Assembly: GCA_963921195.1 (NCBI GenBank)
Contig: OY992540.1
Span: forward strand, 36,076,971 to 36,140,970
Direction: 5' to 3'
Source: Pegoplata infirma
Taxonomy: Eukaryota; Arthropoda; Insecta; Diptera; Anthomyiidae
Length of the DNA: 64,000 bases
The notes beneath the pieces were generated by a model. It did not search any database. It worked only from the letters and a program-made list of their open reading frames with translations, and had not been told where the DNA came from. Positions 1 to 11,265 of this stretch are shown here, piece by piece. Each line of letters opens with the position of its first letter. Within the stretch, counting starts at the first letter, position 1. Position numbers and translations under genes: made by a program.

Positions 1-1
1 T

Positions 2-1636
2 ACTAATTCAAAAACAATTCGGTGTTATAATTGTGGATCTCATGATCATAAACGTAGTTCTTGCACTATAGATGGACCAAAATGCTTTAAGTGCAACAAA
101 ACTGGCCACATATCGAAAGATTGTAAAGTGACAAATACTGATAAAGTGACTAGTTCTGATAAAGTGAATTGTACAATAAATGAAACTAGTTTAAAGAAAC
201 TAATGATAAATGAAATTTTTTTTTATTGTTTGATCGACAGTGGCGCGGATATTTCCCTTGTGAAAGAAAGCATTTTTAATAAAAACATTAAAAAAGACAT
301 TCAGAGTTATAATAGAGAAATTGTCGGTTTCGGTGGTGCCGTGACAATACCAAAAGGTATTGTAAAAGTAAATTCAAATTTCGATGGAATTTTAGTTTCC
401 CACAACCTTGTGGTTGTACCAGATAATGCTGTTGGTTACGACATTGTAATCGGCTTTGATACTTTAAAAAAACTACGGTACACGTCGGATGAAAAAGGTT
501 ATACGTTTCACTCATTAATTAATAACCCCAGTGAAGATGAATGTAAAAAAATTATGAACATAAATGTTGTCGAAGAATCTAATGTAGTAGCACCGGTCGG
601 TTATAAAAAACATATTGAACAAATTAAAAATAATTACATGCCTGTACGTAACGCAGTCAACCCGATAAAAATGAAAATTGTTTTAGAAAAAGAAGATCCG
701 ATATATTCGTCGCCCAGTCGTTTGCCACAACCGGAGCAGAAAATAGTTGAAGAACAAGTTAATGAATGGCTAAAATCTGGTATTATTCGAAAGTCTACAT
801 CTCAGTATTGCAGTCGTGTAGTGTTAGCAGATAAAAAAGATGGTTCTAAGAGGATGTGCATCGATTACAGACGTTTGAATAAGGTATGTTTTAAAGACCG
901 TTTCCCAGTTCCAAATATGGAGGACTTAATTGATTGTTTAGCTGGTTCATCTGTATTCAGCGTATTGGATATAAAAAACGCATTTTTGCACGTCCCTGTT
1001 GAAGAAGACAGTAAAAAGTTTACAGCTTTTGTGACAAAACAAGGTATTTTCGAATTTAATTTTGCTCCGTTTGGATTCTGCAATTCTCCAGCAGTTTTTA
1101 TACGTTTTATCAACTCAATTTTTCGAGAACTTGTTAACGAAGGTATAATGCAAATTTACATGGATGACATTATCATTTTTTCAGCTGATAATAATACAGG
1201 TATGAGCTATTTGCAAAAAGTTATTAACGTTGCTGCACAAAATAATTTAGAAATAAACTGGAAAAAATGTAAATTTTTGCAAAATCGAGTTGAATTTTTG
1301 GGAATGATCATAGAAAATGGTACAGTAAAGCCTAGTGATGAAAAAATAAAAGCTGTAAAAAATTATCCAATACCACAGAATGTAAGAGGTGTACAATCAT
1401 TCCTTGGCCTTACAGGATTTTTCAGAAAGTTTATAGAAAATTATTCAGTAGTTGCTAGACCTTTAACAAACTTACTTAAGAAGAACGTTGCATTTGTTAT
1501 TGGTGATGAAGCAAAAACGGCCATTAAAACATTAAAAGATATTTTGACAAATCAACCAGTTTTGAGAATTTTTTCAAGAGAGGCAAAAACAGAGTTGCAT
1601 ACAGATGCATCGAAATTGGGTTTGGTGCTATACTAA
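2..1636 (+). pseudogene. gag C-terminus / protease / reverse transcriptase / start of RNase H
   Basis: This frame is open from the left window edge. Two CX2CX4HX4C zinc knuckles (about bases 23-124) mark the nucleocapsid end of Gag. A DSGA protease active site lies near base 240. The reverse transcriptase follows, with a YMDD catalytic box near base 1160. The frame then enters RNase H (an HTDAS signature near 1600) and stops at 1634-1636. The remainder of RNase H and the integrase continue in another frame immediately downstream. The break coincides with a short T-run near 1622-1625, which suggests the loss of one base. Retrotransposon polyproteins normally continue through this point, so I treat this as a broken gene and not as a programmed frameshift. 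Confidence 0.9.
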
Positions 1637-3216
1637 TACAACAATTTGATGAAAAGTGGTATCCTGTTTATTTTTATAGTAAAAAAACATCTGAATCAGA
1701 AGCAAAACTACATAGCTATCATTTAGAAATAAAGGCTGCATTTTTAGGAATGAAGAAGTTACGACATTATCTTTTGGGGATGAAATTCGATTTAATTACT
1801 GATTGCTTAGCATTCCAGCAAACATATAGAAAGGATGATTTGGTACCCTCGATATCTAGATACGTAATGTACATGCAGGATTTTGATTATAATTTAAAAC
1901 ATCGAAAAGGTGAACGAATGAAGCACGTCGATGCGCTCAGTAGGCATGCGGTTAATATTGTTAGCGTAGAATCAGAGTTAAAATGCCGTTTGCAAAAAGC
2001 ACAAAATACTGATGATACCTTAAAAGCTATTATTGAAATATTAAATACTCGTCCGTATGGTAACTACAAGTTGATAGGTGGTGTTTTATGTAAATCAGTT
2101 GACGGAAATGATGTATTTGTTGTTCCTCGTCATATGGAAAAAGAAATTATCACGAAAGCACATGAAAATGGTCATTTCGGAACAGCAAAAACCGTTCATC
2201 AAATAAAACAACAATATTTTATATCACACATAGAAAATAAAGTAAATAAAGTAATACAAAATTGTATAAAATGCATTCTTTTCAACAAAAAACAAGGAAA
2301 ACTAGAAGGGTTTCTGGAATGTATTGATAAAGGTGACGTGCCGTTGTGTACAATACACGTTGATCATTTAGGGCCAATGGATGCTACGTCAAAGCAGTAT
2401 AAGCATATATTTGCTGTTGTTGATGGGTTTAGTAAATTCGTTTGGCTGTACCCCACAAAAAGCACTGGTGTGGATGAAGTCATTAACAAGCTCGAGTGTT
2501 GGCGTTCGATTTTTGGTGATCCACAACGTATTATAAGTGACAGAGGTGCAGCATTTACTTCAAACGCATTTAAAGAATTTTGCAATTCTAAAAACATCGA
2601 ACATATACTTACAACAACTGGTGTGCCGAGAGGTAATGGGCAAGTGGAACGTGTCAACAGGACTATATTATCAGTAATATCAAAACTTTCATCTGAAAAA
2701 CCTGAAATGTGGTACAAAGAAGTAGTCAATGTTCAAAAAGCTCTGAATAATAGTTTTCATAGATCTGCTGGTCGCTCACCATTTGAAGTTTTGTTTGGCG
2801 TAAAGATGAAAAATGGCAGCTGCAATAACGTAATGGAAATTCTAGAAACTGAGCTGGTGAATGAATTTGATAAAGATCGTGAACAACTTAGATATGAAAC
2901 TAAACAACAAATTCAAAAAGTACAAATTGAAAATAAGAAGAACTTTGATCGTAAAAGAAAGAAAAATTTTGATTACAAAGTTGGCGATTTGGTGGCTATT
3001 AAAAGAACCCAATTTGTTGCCGGCAGAAAACTTGCTAATGAATATCTTGGGCCGTATGAAGTTACAAAGGTTAAGCGAAATGGGCGTTATGAGGTTCGAA
3101 AAGCAGCATCTTTTGAGGGGCCGAATACAACAAGCACTAGCAATGATCATATGAAGTTATGGCGTTATTCCGAAGCTGATGATGAAGATGGTAGTTCATC
3201 CGAGACGGATGATTAG
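1637..3216 (+). pseudogene. RNase H remainder and integrase of the retrotransposon
   Basis: The second reading frame takes up RNase H directly after the break and runs to a TAG at 3214-3216. An ATG-initiated stretch begins at 1750, but homology-like sequence starts just after 1625. Integrase features in order: an HHCC-type zinc-binding region (about 2160-2285), then the catalytic D, D, E residues. The first D is in HVDHLG near 2360, the second in SDRGAAF near 2540 and the E in GQVERVNR near 2645. A basic C-terminal region follows and ends in an acidic tail. No chromodomain is recognisable. This part looks complete and well preserved apart from the upstream frameshift. Confidence 0.88.
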
Positions 3217-3229
3217 TCGGATGGCCGAA

Positions 3230-3633
3230 TGTGGGATAAGGGTCTAAAATAATGGACTGTCACAGTTTCCCAACACTGACGTACTAAATTTAGCAACACG
3301 GACGGACATGAATAGAAAGAATATTTAAAGTTTAAAAAAGACGGACAGTCGTTGTTGAGCAATCGAAAGAAACACAAGTTGTAAAGTTGTTATTAAAGTT
3401 GTAAAGTCGTGCTAACTTCGGACGGGAAAAAGTTGAGAATTTGAAGAATAAAAGTTGATTCGGACAGACATTTTTATAAACATTTTTATAATAACTAAAT
3501 ATAATTATTAACATTTTTATTCAAAACTAATTTTAAAAAATATTGCAAATAACAAAGTGAATTTAAATAAATCGTTATTTCAATTAATATTAAAATATAA
3601 TAACTATCTGTGTTTTATTATATTTTCCCTACA
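3230..3633 (+). repeat. probable 3' LTR
   Basis: The segment opens with TGTGGGATA and closes with TTCCCTACA. These are imperfect inverted ends of TG...CA type, starting 13 bases after the integrase stop and giving about 404 bp. It contains several AATAAA-like signals near its right end. No second LTR is in the window for comparison, so the borders come from the terminal inverted bases only. The minisatellite starts directly at the right border. Confidence 0.65.
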
Positions 3634-4046
3634 TACATTTGGAAAATTTAAAAAAACATTTGGACAATTTTAAAATACATTTGGACAATTTTAAACTACA
3701 TTTGGACAATTTTGAAAATACATTTGGAAATTTTAAAAATACAATTGGACAATTTTAAAATACATTTGAAAATTTTTAAAATACATTTGGAAAATTTTAA
3801 ACTACATTTGGACAATTTAAAAATACATTCGGACAATTTTAAAATACATTTGGACAATTTTAAAAAACATTTGAAAATTTTTTAAACTACATTTGGACAA
3901 TTTTAAAATACATTTAGACAATTTTAAAATACATTTGGACAATTTTAAATATATTTGGACAATTTTAAAATACATTTGGACAATTTTGAAATTCATTTGG
4001 ACAATTTTAAAATATATTTGAACAATTTTAAAATACATACATTTAT
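3634..4046. repeat. 20-21 bp AT-rich minisatellite (TTGGACAATTTTAAAATACA units)
   Basis: About 20 tandem units built on ACATTTGGACAATTTTAAAAT, with single-base variants and small indels. It begins at the right edge of the LTR. Two to three further units of the same repeat lie at 10126-10185. The array therefore appears to be one block split by the insertion that fills the space between. Confidence 0.9.
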
Positions 4047-4326
4047 GTGACATTCACACTTACTATTTTGAAGTGTCCAAGAGTGAGATGTTTAAAAAAA
4101 GTCTGTTCTGTGTACATTACGTTTGTATTCTGTTATACGGCGTTCACACTTGCTGTTTTGAAGTGTTTAAAATTAAGATGTTTAAAAAGTCTTTGTTCTG
4201 TATCCATTACGTTTTTATTCTGTTACTGGTGTTTTGTTAAACAACTTGTTTAAAGTCGCTAGTGTGAACTCCATATTACTGGTGTTTTGTTGAACAACTT
4301 GTTTAAGGTCGCAAGTGTGAATGCCA
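4047..4326. mobile_element. MITE pair with TTCACACTTGC termini
   Basis: A roughly 125-bp unit starts with TTCACACTTGCTGTTTTGAA and ends with CTAGTGTGAA or CAAGTGTGAATGCC. It occurs as one copy with partial flanking copies here, and again as a single copy at 14375-14504. The inverted TTCACACT...AGTGTGAA ends suggest a miniature inverted-repeat element, here inserted in itself or tandemly duplicated. Confidence 0.6.
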
Positions 4327-6546
4327 TATTAGACAATATTAAAATCATAGCTGTATCATTGATTTTTTTTATTTGGATTTTTTGGAAAAAAATAAAATAC
4401 CTTGATATTTTAGTTGGCTATCAAAAAATAAAATGTTTTGTTATTTTATTTATTTTGGTTTGAATAAAATAAAATTTTATTTTATTCAAATTCATAAAAA
4501 TGAAATAATATTTCTTTCCAAAAAAATCAAATAATTTTTTCTGATTGCTTATTCAAACAAACAAAATAGAATTTTTCAAAATAATCAACAAAAATTTGTG
4601 ATTTTTTTTTGGTTATTCACAAAAATTCAAATGAATAACGTATTATTTAAACAAAAAAAGAAATATTCCTGAAAATTTTGTGTTTGAAAAATATTTTTTT
4701 TTTTATTTATTTTGAATTTTATTATACAGTAAAACACACAATTATTCTTACAAACCACAATTGTTTTACTTATTTAAGGTTTTCTTTACTAAAACATTAA
4801 TTAGATTATTTTTAATTTTTTCCCAAATTGACTTTTACTGATTAAAAAATGTTCTTAAAACATTTTCTTATGGAAAATACTCTAGTTGATTAGACTTTTC
4901 GATATTTTTCTTAAACAATAAAAAGTCGTGAAAGGATGTATAATTACTTAAATACCCTTAATTGTAAAGGTTTATTTTGCAAAACATTGAGATTTTTAAG
5001 GGTTTTTGCTTTGGTGACATTTTTAAGAAAATATTCTTTAGTATTAACTGTGAAATGTTTCTACTACACAAAAATTATTTTAATCGAAAAAAATTTCATT
5101 CTTTATACAATTGAACATTTTTGCAATAGAAAATGCATTATTCTATTTTTAAAATTTAAATGCATATTTGCTTATAATATTTTTTTATTTTTGACTACTT
5201 TTGAGGTAAAACTGATGTTGTACTGATGATGTAATTTATTGTGATTCTCTAGCACATAACGATCTATCCTTCTATCCCTCATTTTACGGATTAACTGTTA
5301 TATTTTTTAAGCGAGATACATTGAAGTCTACCAAAAGGGAAAAAATATTCTACGAATTAGTGCATGAAATTTCACTGGGAAGTATCATATTGAAAATATT
5401 TAAAATAATAAGTTATAATATATCAAAAATGTTTCAAATTTACTTTATAACTATATCACATAGGCCAGGTAAAATTTGTGACTTTGACCAACCAAGTAAA
5501 ATACGGGTGGTTGGAAACAGTTTTTGCCTAAAAGTGCGAATACTATATTTTCTTTTTTGAATACGTATTTGGAATGTCTAAGAATAATATAGGAACAAAA
5601 ACCAAAACATCGATCGAGCACTTTTTTCAAAAATCGCGGTTGAATTGCAAAAGATTATTATATTCGAATTTTCTCGAAAACTAGAGATATCAAAAAAAAC
5701 AAATATTATTTGGAATTATGCATTTATATAAAGTATTCAAAAAAATTTACATTGCAGTATTCAAACGGTCAAAAAATAAACATAATTATTTTGAATGTAT
5801 TTTATATGGTATGGAATTGGGCACATTTTTAAGCGCGAAAAACACAAAAACGAAACAAGCTACAGCATTTTAGATGACAGATTTGGATTCTACAGGTCCA
5901 TATTATATAAAATCCACTCTTAGTTTTTGACATTAACGCAATAATGTCTAACAGTGGTGCTACAAAAACGCTTATAAATAACATTTTTTAAATTTATATT
6001 CCGAATATCTCGAAAACGAGAAGCTATAGAGAAATTGCATATTTCATAGAGTATGCGGTACGTTTACGTTTTTAGACTAACTACTTACAATTAGACCTTA
6101 ATGGTCAAAACGTACTCTGAAAATTTAAATACTTTTAGGCATTTCTTTTAAAAAAGGGAAAATGGAAATTAATTGTTGATTTCTTGTAAGAGTCCTAACA
6201 CCTTAAATGGGAAATGAAGTGTTGATTTTTTAGAATCCTAACAGGTATTGCTTAGACTTTTAAGCTCTTAATTTCCTTAGTTTTTCTCTTCGTTGCTTCT
6301 GCAGAAACAAGGTCAGGTCAAAAAAAAAAAATATGTATATCGTTGGCTGTGACTTTTCATATTTTTTTTTTAACTATCCCATTATGCCAATAATTAATCA
6401 AGCTGGAGAGAAATTGGCATCGGCCTGACCAATTTTGCTCGGATGAGAATCAATTTTTTATTTTTTTTTGTAAAACATAATGGCCGGCTTTTAAGCCGGT
6501 TGGTTTGTTTGTCTGATGCCAAAGTGGTCCTATATTACATAAATAA

Positions 6547-8320
6547 ACGCAGAAAAAAAACATGGTTGCGGTGATCATGATTTAAGAGCGTCATATTATG
6601 ATTGGAAATATGATTGTAGCAATAATGTTAATATGATTGAAGGCAACAAGGAATGTTAATCATTATATGATTGCGGCAATAATTGCTTAAATGTTATATA
6701 ATTATCATAATATGATTGCAGTTTAATAAACATAAATATTTTTTTTAAATTGCGAAAATATATTATGCTTTAATACCACACGTTTATAGAAATTCTTCAT
6801 TACTTTTTATACCCTCCAACTACAGTATGGGGGTATACTCACTTTGTCATTCCATGTGTAACGCATCGAAATATCGGTCTAGGACCCCATAAAGTATATA
6901 TATTATTGATCAGTGATCGATTCTAAGACATTCTACCGATGTCCGTCTGTCCGTCCGTCCGTCCGTCCGTCTGTCCGTCCGTCTGTGGAAGACACGATAC
7001 AGTCCAAAATAAAAGTGATAGACTCCTGAAATTTGGCACATATATGTCTTATGTTCATAGGCTGGTTAAGTTTGGAGATGGGCAAAATCGGACCAGGGGG
7101 GAAAAAGTTCCCCCTTGAAGAACTAAACCAACCTCTGAAAAATATCATATTTTTACATGATTTTTTGTGTTTTTGTTTAACAAATCCAACATTTTTATGC
7201 TACAAGAAGTTCAAGGTCCTGCATTTGGACCCACGGAATTAGAAAATATCGTTTTATGGTCCGCCCCCCCCCCCTTTTATGGGCGTGGAATATTTTTTTT
7301 TTATATAATGATAAATTTGTATTTCTTTAGTGCAAAAAGCATACGAATTAATTTTTTTTAACACTTATTCGAGAGGAATTGTGCCACCCCAATTACCACT
7401 ACCGACCCCCCCCCCCCCAAAATAAAAAAAGAAGACGCCCCTGCATTTTTTTTATTTATTTGCATGTTGGAGGGTATAAAAGATTCGGCACAGCCGAATT
7501 TAACACTCTTACTTGTTTTTTGATAAGTTCACACCAATAATTTATTTTTTGTTTTTAAATGTTGTTTTTATAAATATGAAACAATTTTTATTAACTTTGG
7601 TTCAATTTAGTTGTACTTATGGCATTTTTCTAAAAAAAATCATCAACATTGAATGATTGTATAAGCCATTAAGTTATTGACAAAATCATAACATATTTGC
7701 TGCAACCATAACATATTTGTTACAAAATTAAAATTATTGTCAGCAATTATAACACATTCAGTAAGCAAAAAATGCACAGAAAACACTTTAATATTTTCGA
7801 TATGAAGTTTTTATTTAAAATGGAAAGTTATTTTTAAACCGCACAATAAATAAATTATATAAAGTAGATTTTTGTATTTCATTTCCTTCTGCGTTGATCC
7901 AATTTTTTAATTCAAATAGCCTTAATTTTTTTTAAGAACTAATTGTAAGTGGCGTCTTTGCGACTTACTGCTTGCTGGCAAAACAATAAACTGATGAATA
8001 AACCTGACAATGTTTGCAAAAATCAATTTTCATCAAGTTTTGATTATCTAACGATTGTTATAATCATATTATGTTCAAATTTTTGGTGTGTCGAGAATAT
8101 AATTAACCATAACATTGTTACAACAACCATATTGTACGTTTGGATGTTGCAATTATTTTATCATGATTGAAGCGACTATTAAATGTCTAAAACAACCATA
8201 TAAATGATTAAATACAATTTTAAAAACAACAACTTGATTGCTGCAATCATAACTGGGTTTAGAGATCATAGTATAGTTGCCGTGATCATGTTGCAACCAT
8301 ATTTTTTCTCTGCGTGTACG
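6547..8320. mobile_element. AT-rich element with ACGCAGA termini
   Basis: The left end ACGCAGAAAAAAAACATGGT is matched by the reverse complement of the right end near 8300. Both subterminal regions contain many variants of ATGATTGCAGCAATCATA-like words. A DINE-like element (6809-7521) is nested inside. There is no coding capacity that I recognise. The borders are approximate because no clear target duplication is visible. Confidence 0.55.
6809..7521 (+). mobile_element. DINE-1/mini-me-like (Helentron-type non-autonomous) element, copy 1
   Basis: It starts with a TATACCCTCCA...GGGGGTATA hairpin, followed by a conserved block ending CCCATAAAGTATATATA. A (GTCY)n tract lies at 6941-6987. The 3' end is a TTCGGCACAGCCGAA hairpin before TTTAACACTCTTACTTGTTTT. 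The order of conserved block, GTCY tract and 3' hairpin matches what I know of dipteran INE-1/DINE-1 and mini-me elements. The copy at 60079-60774 is closely similar over its length. Short open frames across it (e.g. 7033-7242) are not genes. Confidence 0.8.
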
Positions 8321-9239
8321 CCCACGAAGACTTTTCGAAATTTTTAAAAACTATATAATCATACTGATGGCCAGGCAACGATATGTAGTTTTGGTTCACT
8401 TACGTCAACGTTACAAAAAATTTCTTCTGTTTCTGTTGTATGTTTCAATAAAAATATTTGAAATTCAAAAAAAAAATCAAACAAAGAACCCGAGTAAAAA
8501 TAAACACATATTACAATATATAACTTGATACAAACATAATAAATCATATATGATTATACATTAGCATGTCCCGAAATCAGTAAATTTTGGAATTTCTTTA
8601 GGGCATACCCCTAGAACGATGCTTATTAAAGAGCTGATTACGGGAAAAATTATTAAAAAAATTTTGGAGGTCATCTTCAGGGCGCAACCAGCGCTTAAAG
8701 TTTGCATCCGTGGTTCATTTGGTCAAAAAAAAATATTTTTTTTTATTTTTAAAATTGGTGCCAAAAGTTTCGTTAGGTAGAGTACATTCTGGAAAAAATA
8801 TTTGTAAAGTTTTCATGGAGCAATTTTGGTCCAGCGCAACGTTTTGAAAAAATTATATCAAGTGACGAGGATTTCTCATCGGATGACACCGATAAAGATC
8901 CAACGTATCTAAATCTCCTCAGGTTCGATGTTTTTTAAAATTATTTCTAAAAAATCAAAAATGAATGTACATTTCCGTAATTTTAACCGTTTTTATAGTA
9001 AAAATTTTTCAGTCAGTTTTTACGGATTTTTACAGTTATTTATATAAGTAGTCTTTTTTTAAATAAAGTTTCATTAGTTTCAAACATATTTTCTGTTGAA
9101 TTTACTGACATAATATTTTGAGTGTATGTAATAAATAAACATTTCGGTATTTATCATTATTATCAGATATCATTCCATTTCGCAAATCGCATGTTTTTAA
9201 ATTTGGTTATATGACCGCTAAATTTTATCATAAAATTTC

Positions 9240-9575
9240 ATTTTCTAGTCCCCTGGATTCAACTGCAGGACGTTGAAGTTCTTCTGCCATAGAAATATTT
9301 CATTTGCTTCTGCCTTTTTTCAAATTTTTAAATATGATCCGATTTGGCCCATTTCCGTACTTAACCAGCCTCAGACCATAAGATATATTTCTGCCAAATT
9401 TTCGCAGTCTAGCTCTTTTATTTTGGATTGTATCATGTCTTCCACAGACGAACGGACGGACATCTGCAGAATGTGTAACAATCGATCACTAATAAATAAT
9501 ATATATTTTATGGTTTGTTAGATAGATATTTCGATGCTTACACACGGAATGACAAAGTGAGTATACTCCTTAAAC
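9240..9575 (-). mobile_element. DINE-like fragment, reverse orientation
   Basis: In reverse complement it shows the characteristic block of the family: TATACTCACTTTGTCATTCC, the ATATCGA word, a reduced GTCCGTCCGT tract and the TCCAAAATAAAAGAGCTA region. Both ends are lost. The open frame 9273-9521 reads through it and is not a gene. Confidence 0.65.
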
Positions 9576-10125
9576 CAACCTATGAAAGTCGCCAATTTTT
9601 ACAGATTTTTATACTTTTCTTTAAAAAAAAAGTTTTGTTAAGTAAATATTTGCATAAGTTTATAGCTCTGCACTTGGAATTTCCTAAATCACAACTTAAC
9701 TTTTCTGAATTCAAATGGACTTTTTATAAATTACAATTTATAAGAACCTGATATTAAAACAAAACTGTTTTGTAAGAATATTTTTTTGTTAAACTGTACA
9801 AAATAAATAAAATAGTTTTTTTTTTCAAACACAAAATTTTAAAGAATATTTATTTTTTGTTGATTGAATAATACGTTATTTATTTGAATTTTTGTGAATA
9901 ACCAAAAAAAATCACAAATTTTTGTTGATTATTTTGAAAAATTATATTTTGTTTGTTTGAATAAAAAAAATCAGAAAAAATTATTCGATTTTTCGTTATT
10001 CAAATAAAATCAAAATAAATATTATTCATTTTCAAATATTTAAATAATCTGTTATTTGATTATTTTTGAAAAAATATTGTTATTTATTCATTTCGTTATT
10101 TCAATCATAGCATACAGCTATGATT

Positions 10126-10185
10126 AAAATACATTTGGACAATTTTAAAATACATTTGGACATTTTTAAAATACAATTGGAAATG
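10126..10185. repeat. remnant units of the TTGGACAATTTT minisatellite
   Basis: Two to three units identical in type to the array at 3634-4046 sit directly outside the right arm of the long inverted-repeat element. This supports insertion of that element into a single array. Confidence 0.8.
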
Positions 10186-10357
10186 GTGTAGTCTTTTTGC
10201 TATTTTGAGTTTCAAAATAAATGAAAGCAATTTTATTATTCCATGACTTTACGAGGGACCCATGTAAAAAAAAATAAAACGAAATAAATTGTATAGACAC
10301 ATACATATGAGGGTCAAAGTTGAGCATTATTAAAAACAAATGAAAAAGTTCAATTAC

Positions 10358-10433
10358 CTTCTAGAATAGAGGGCTTATCAGGTGTTAAGGTACCACCTCC
10401 CCCTACGCCCCCTCCTTTATTAGGATGATCCAT
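10358..10433 (-). CDS. possible first coding exon of an unidentified gene
   Basis: On the minus strand an ATG at 10433-10431 opens a 25-codon stretch (MDHPNKGGG... ending TPDKPSILE). It is followed by a consensus-like donor (AG|GTAATT) at 10357. The base composition (several GGN codons, CCT, ACC) is much less AT-rich than the surroundings. The open frame continues upstream for about 25 codons rich in K and R without an ATG, up to an in-frame TAA, so the ATG at 10433 is the likely start. I do not recognise the protein. No continuation exon is visible to the left, where the DNA is mobile elements, so the rest of the gene would lie beyond the window or be lost. It could also be a pseudo-exon. 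Confidence 0.4.
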
Positions 10434-10439
10434 TCGTTT

Positions 10440-11164
10440 GGTAGAAGAACGAGTTCTCTTCCACTTCTCCAGTTTTAAATTAATTTCCTTTTGCACTATT
10501 CTTTTTTGTTTGTATTAGAAAAATATAATAGGCGTTTACTTTTAATTTCACAATTATCACTTATTTTTTTGTTTGCTATTTTTGTTAATTGCTGCCTCAA
10601 TCTACAGCTAGTTGACAAATCACCACGTAATGATTTTTTTATTTTATTTTTTTAGATCAAATTCTTATCACTTTAACAAAGAAAAATTCTCATAATTATT
10701 AAAACAAAAGACATTTTATAACCTGTGTAATATAGATTTGCATATTTCTTAAATTTTTTGCTTTAAATTTTTCTTTAACTTTAAATTTTTCTAAAACTTC
10801 CGTTTATTTTAATTATTACACTTCAACTGGTTTTATTTTTGTATTGAAAAAAAAAAATAGAGAGACTCTACCCAGTGCTGTCATATTTTTTGGACTTTGT
10901 TGCCAACATTCATTTTCAGAAATTCCCAAAAATCGCCAAATCGTCAGCTTATTATTGTTTTGCTCCATACGCCAACAACTCGGTTTCGAGAAAAACGATA
11001 CAATAGGTTTACCACAAATTTTCTCGAAAAGTAATTGATTGATTTTGTTTTAATGTTTACCATTTATTGCTACATATATTGTTCTAGTTCTAGTTTTCAG
11101 ACTTTTTCATATAATAGATCAAAAGATTTTAAGCTTTTAAGAAAATAAGATTTTATGGTATTAT
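10440..11164. other. presumed 5' UTR/upstream region, no gene seen
   Basis: AT-rich single-copy-looking DNA lies upstream of the putative minus-strand exon. I see no repeat, transcript structure or promoter motif that I can support. The short open frame at 10844-11038 has no recognisable features. Confidence 0.3.
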
Positions 11165-11265
11165 CACAGACTAAATACAGACTCGACAGTAGAGTTTTAT
11201 AAGAAAAAATGGGGAAAAACTAAGCGATTTTAGGAGAAAAAACAGCGGTTTTTAGTCCGTTTTAC

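Larger units (their letters stand above)
1..3633 (+). mobile_element. Ty3/gypsy-type LTR retrotransposon, 5'-truncated by the window edge
   Basis: The order of domains is CCHC zinc knuckles, aspartic protease, reverse transcriptase, RNase H, integrase, then a 3' LTR. This order is that of Ty3/gypsy (Metaviridae) elements. The 5' LTR and most of gag lie outside the window. No envelope-like reading frame follows the integrase: only 13 bases separate its stop codon from the proposed LTR. The wording around the first integrase aspartate recalls the Mdg3/micropia/blastopia group, but that assignment is from memory and tentative. The coding region is broken in RNase H, so this copy is not autonomous as read. 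Confidence 0.93.
4344..10127. mobile_element. 5.8-kb element with ~400-bp terminal inverted repeats
   Basis: The left arm (about 4344-4770) is matched in reverse complement by the right arm (about 9745-10127). Shared blocks include TTCAAAATAATCAACAAAAA and GGTTATTCACAAAAATTCAA. The outer ends read ATCATAGCTGTAT and ATACAGCTATGAT. Minisatellite-like sequence flanks both sides, so the element probably inserted into the array. I find no transposase. The short open frames at 4936-5226 and 5321-5560 have no recognisable domain. The interior carries a second inverted-repeat element (6547-8320) and DINE-like copies. The stretches 4770-6540 and 8320-9240 are otherwise featureless AT-rich DNA. Confidence 0.7.

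Noticed and set aside
1634..1636. programmed ribosomal frameshift in the retrotransposon
   Set aside because: It lies within RNase H and not at the Gag-Pol border, and no second slippery feature is visible; mutation or sequencing error fits better.
3634..4046. CRISPR-like regular repeats
   Set aside because: Units are contiguous 20-21 bp tandem repeats without unique spacers in an animal genome; it is a minisatellite.
4936..5226. 96-codon frame in the long-inverted-repeat element as a transposase
   Set aside because: No catalytic motif, F/L/K-rich from AT-rich DNA, and no adjoining frame of similar type.
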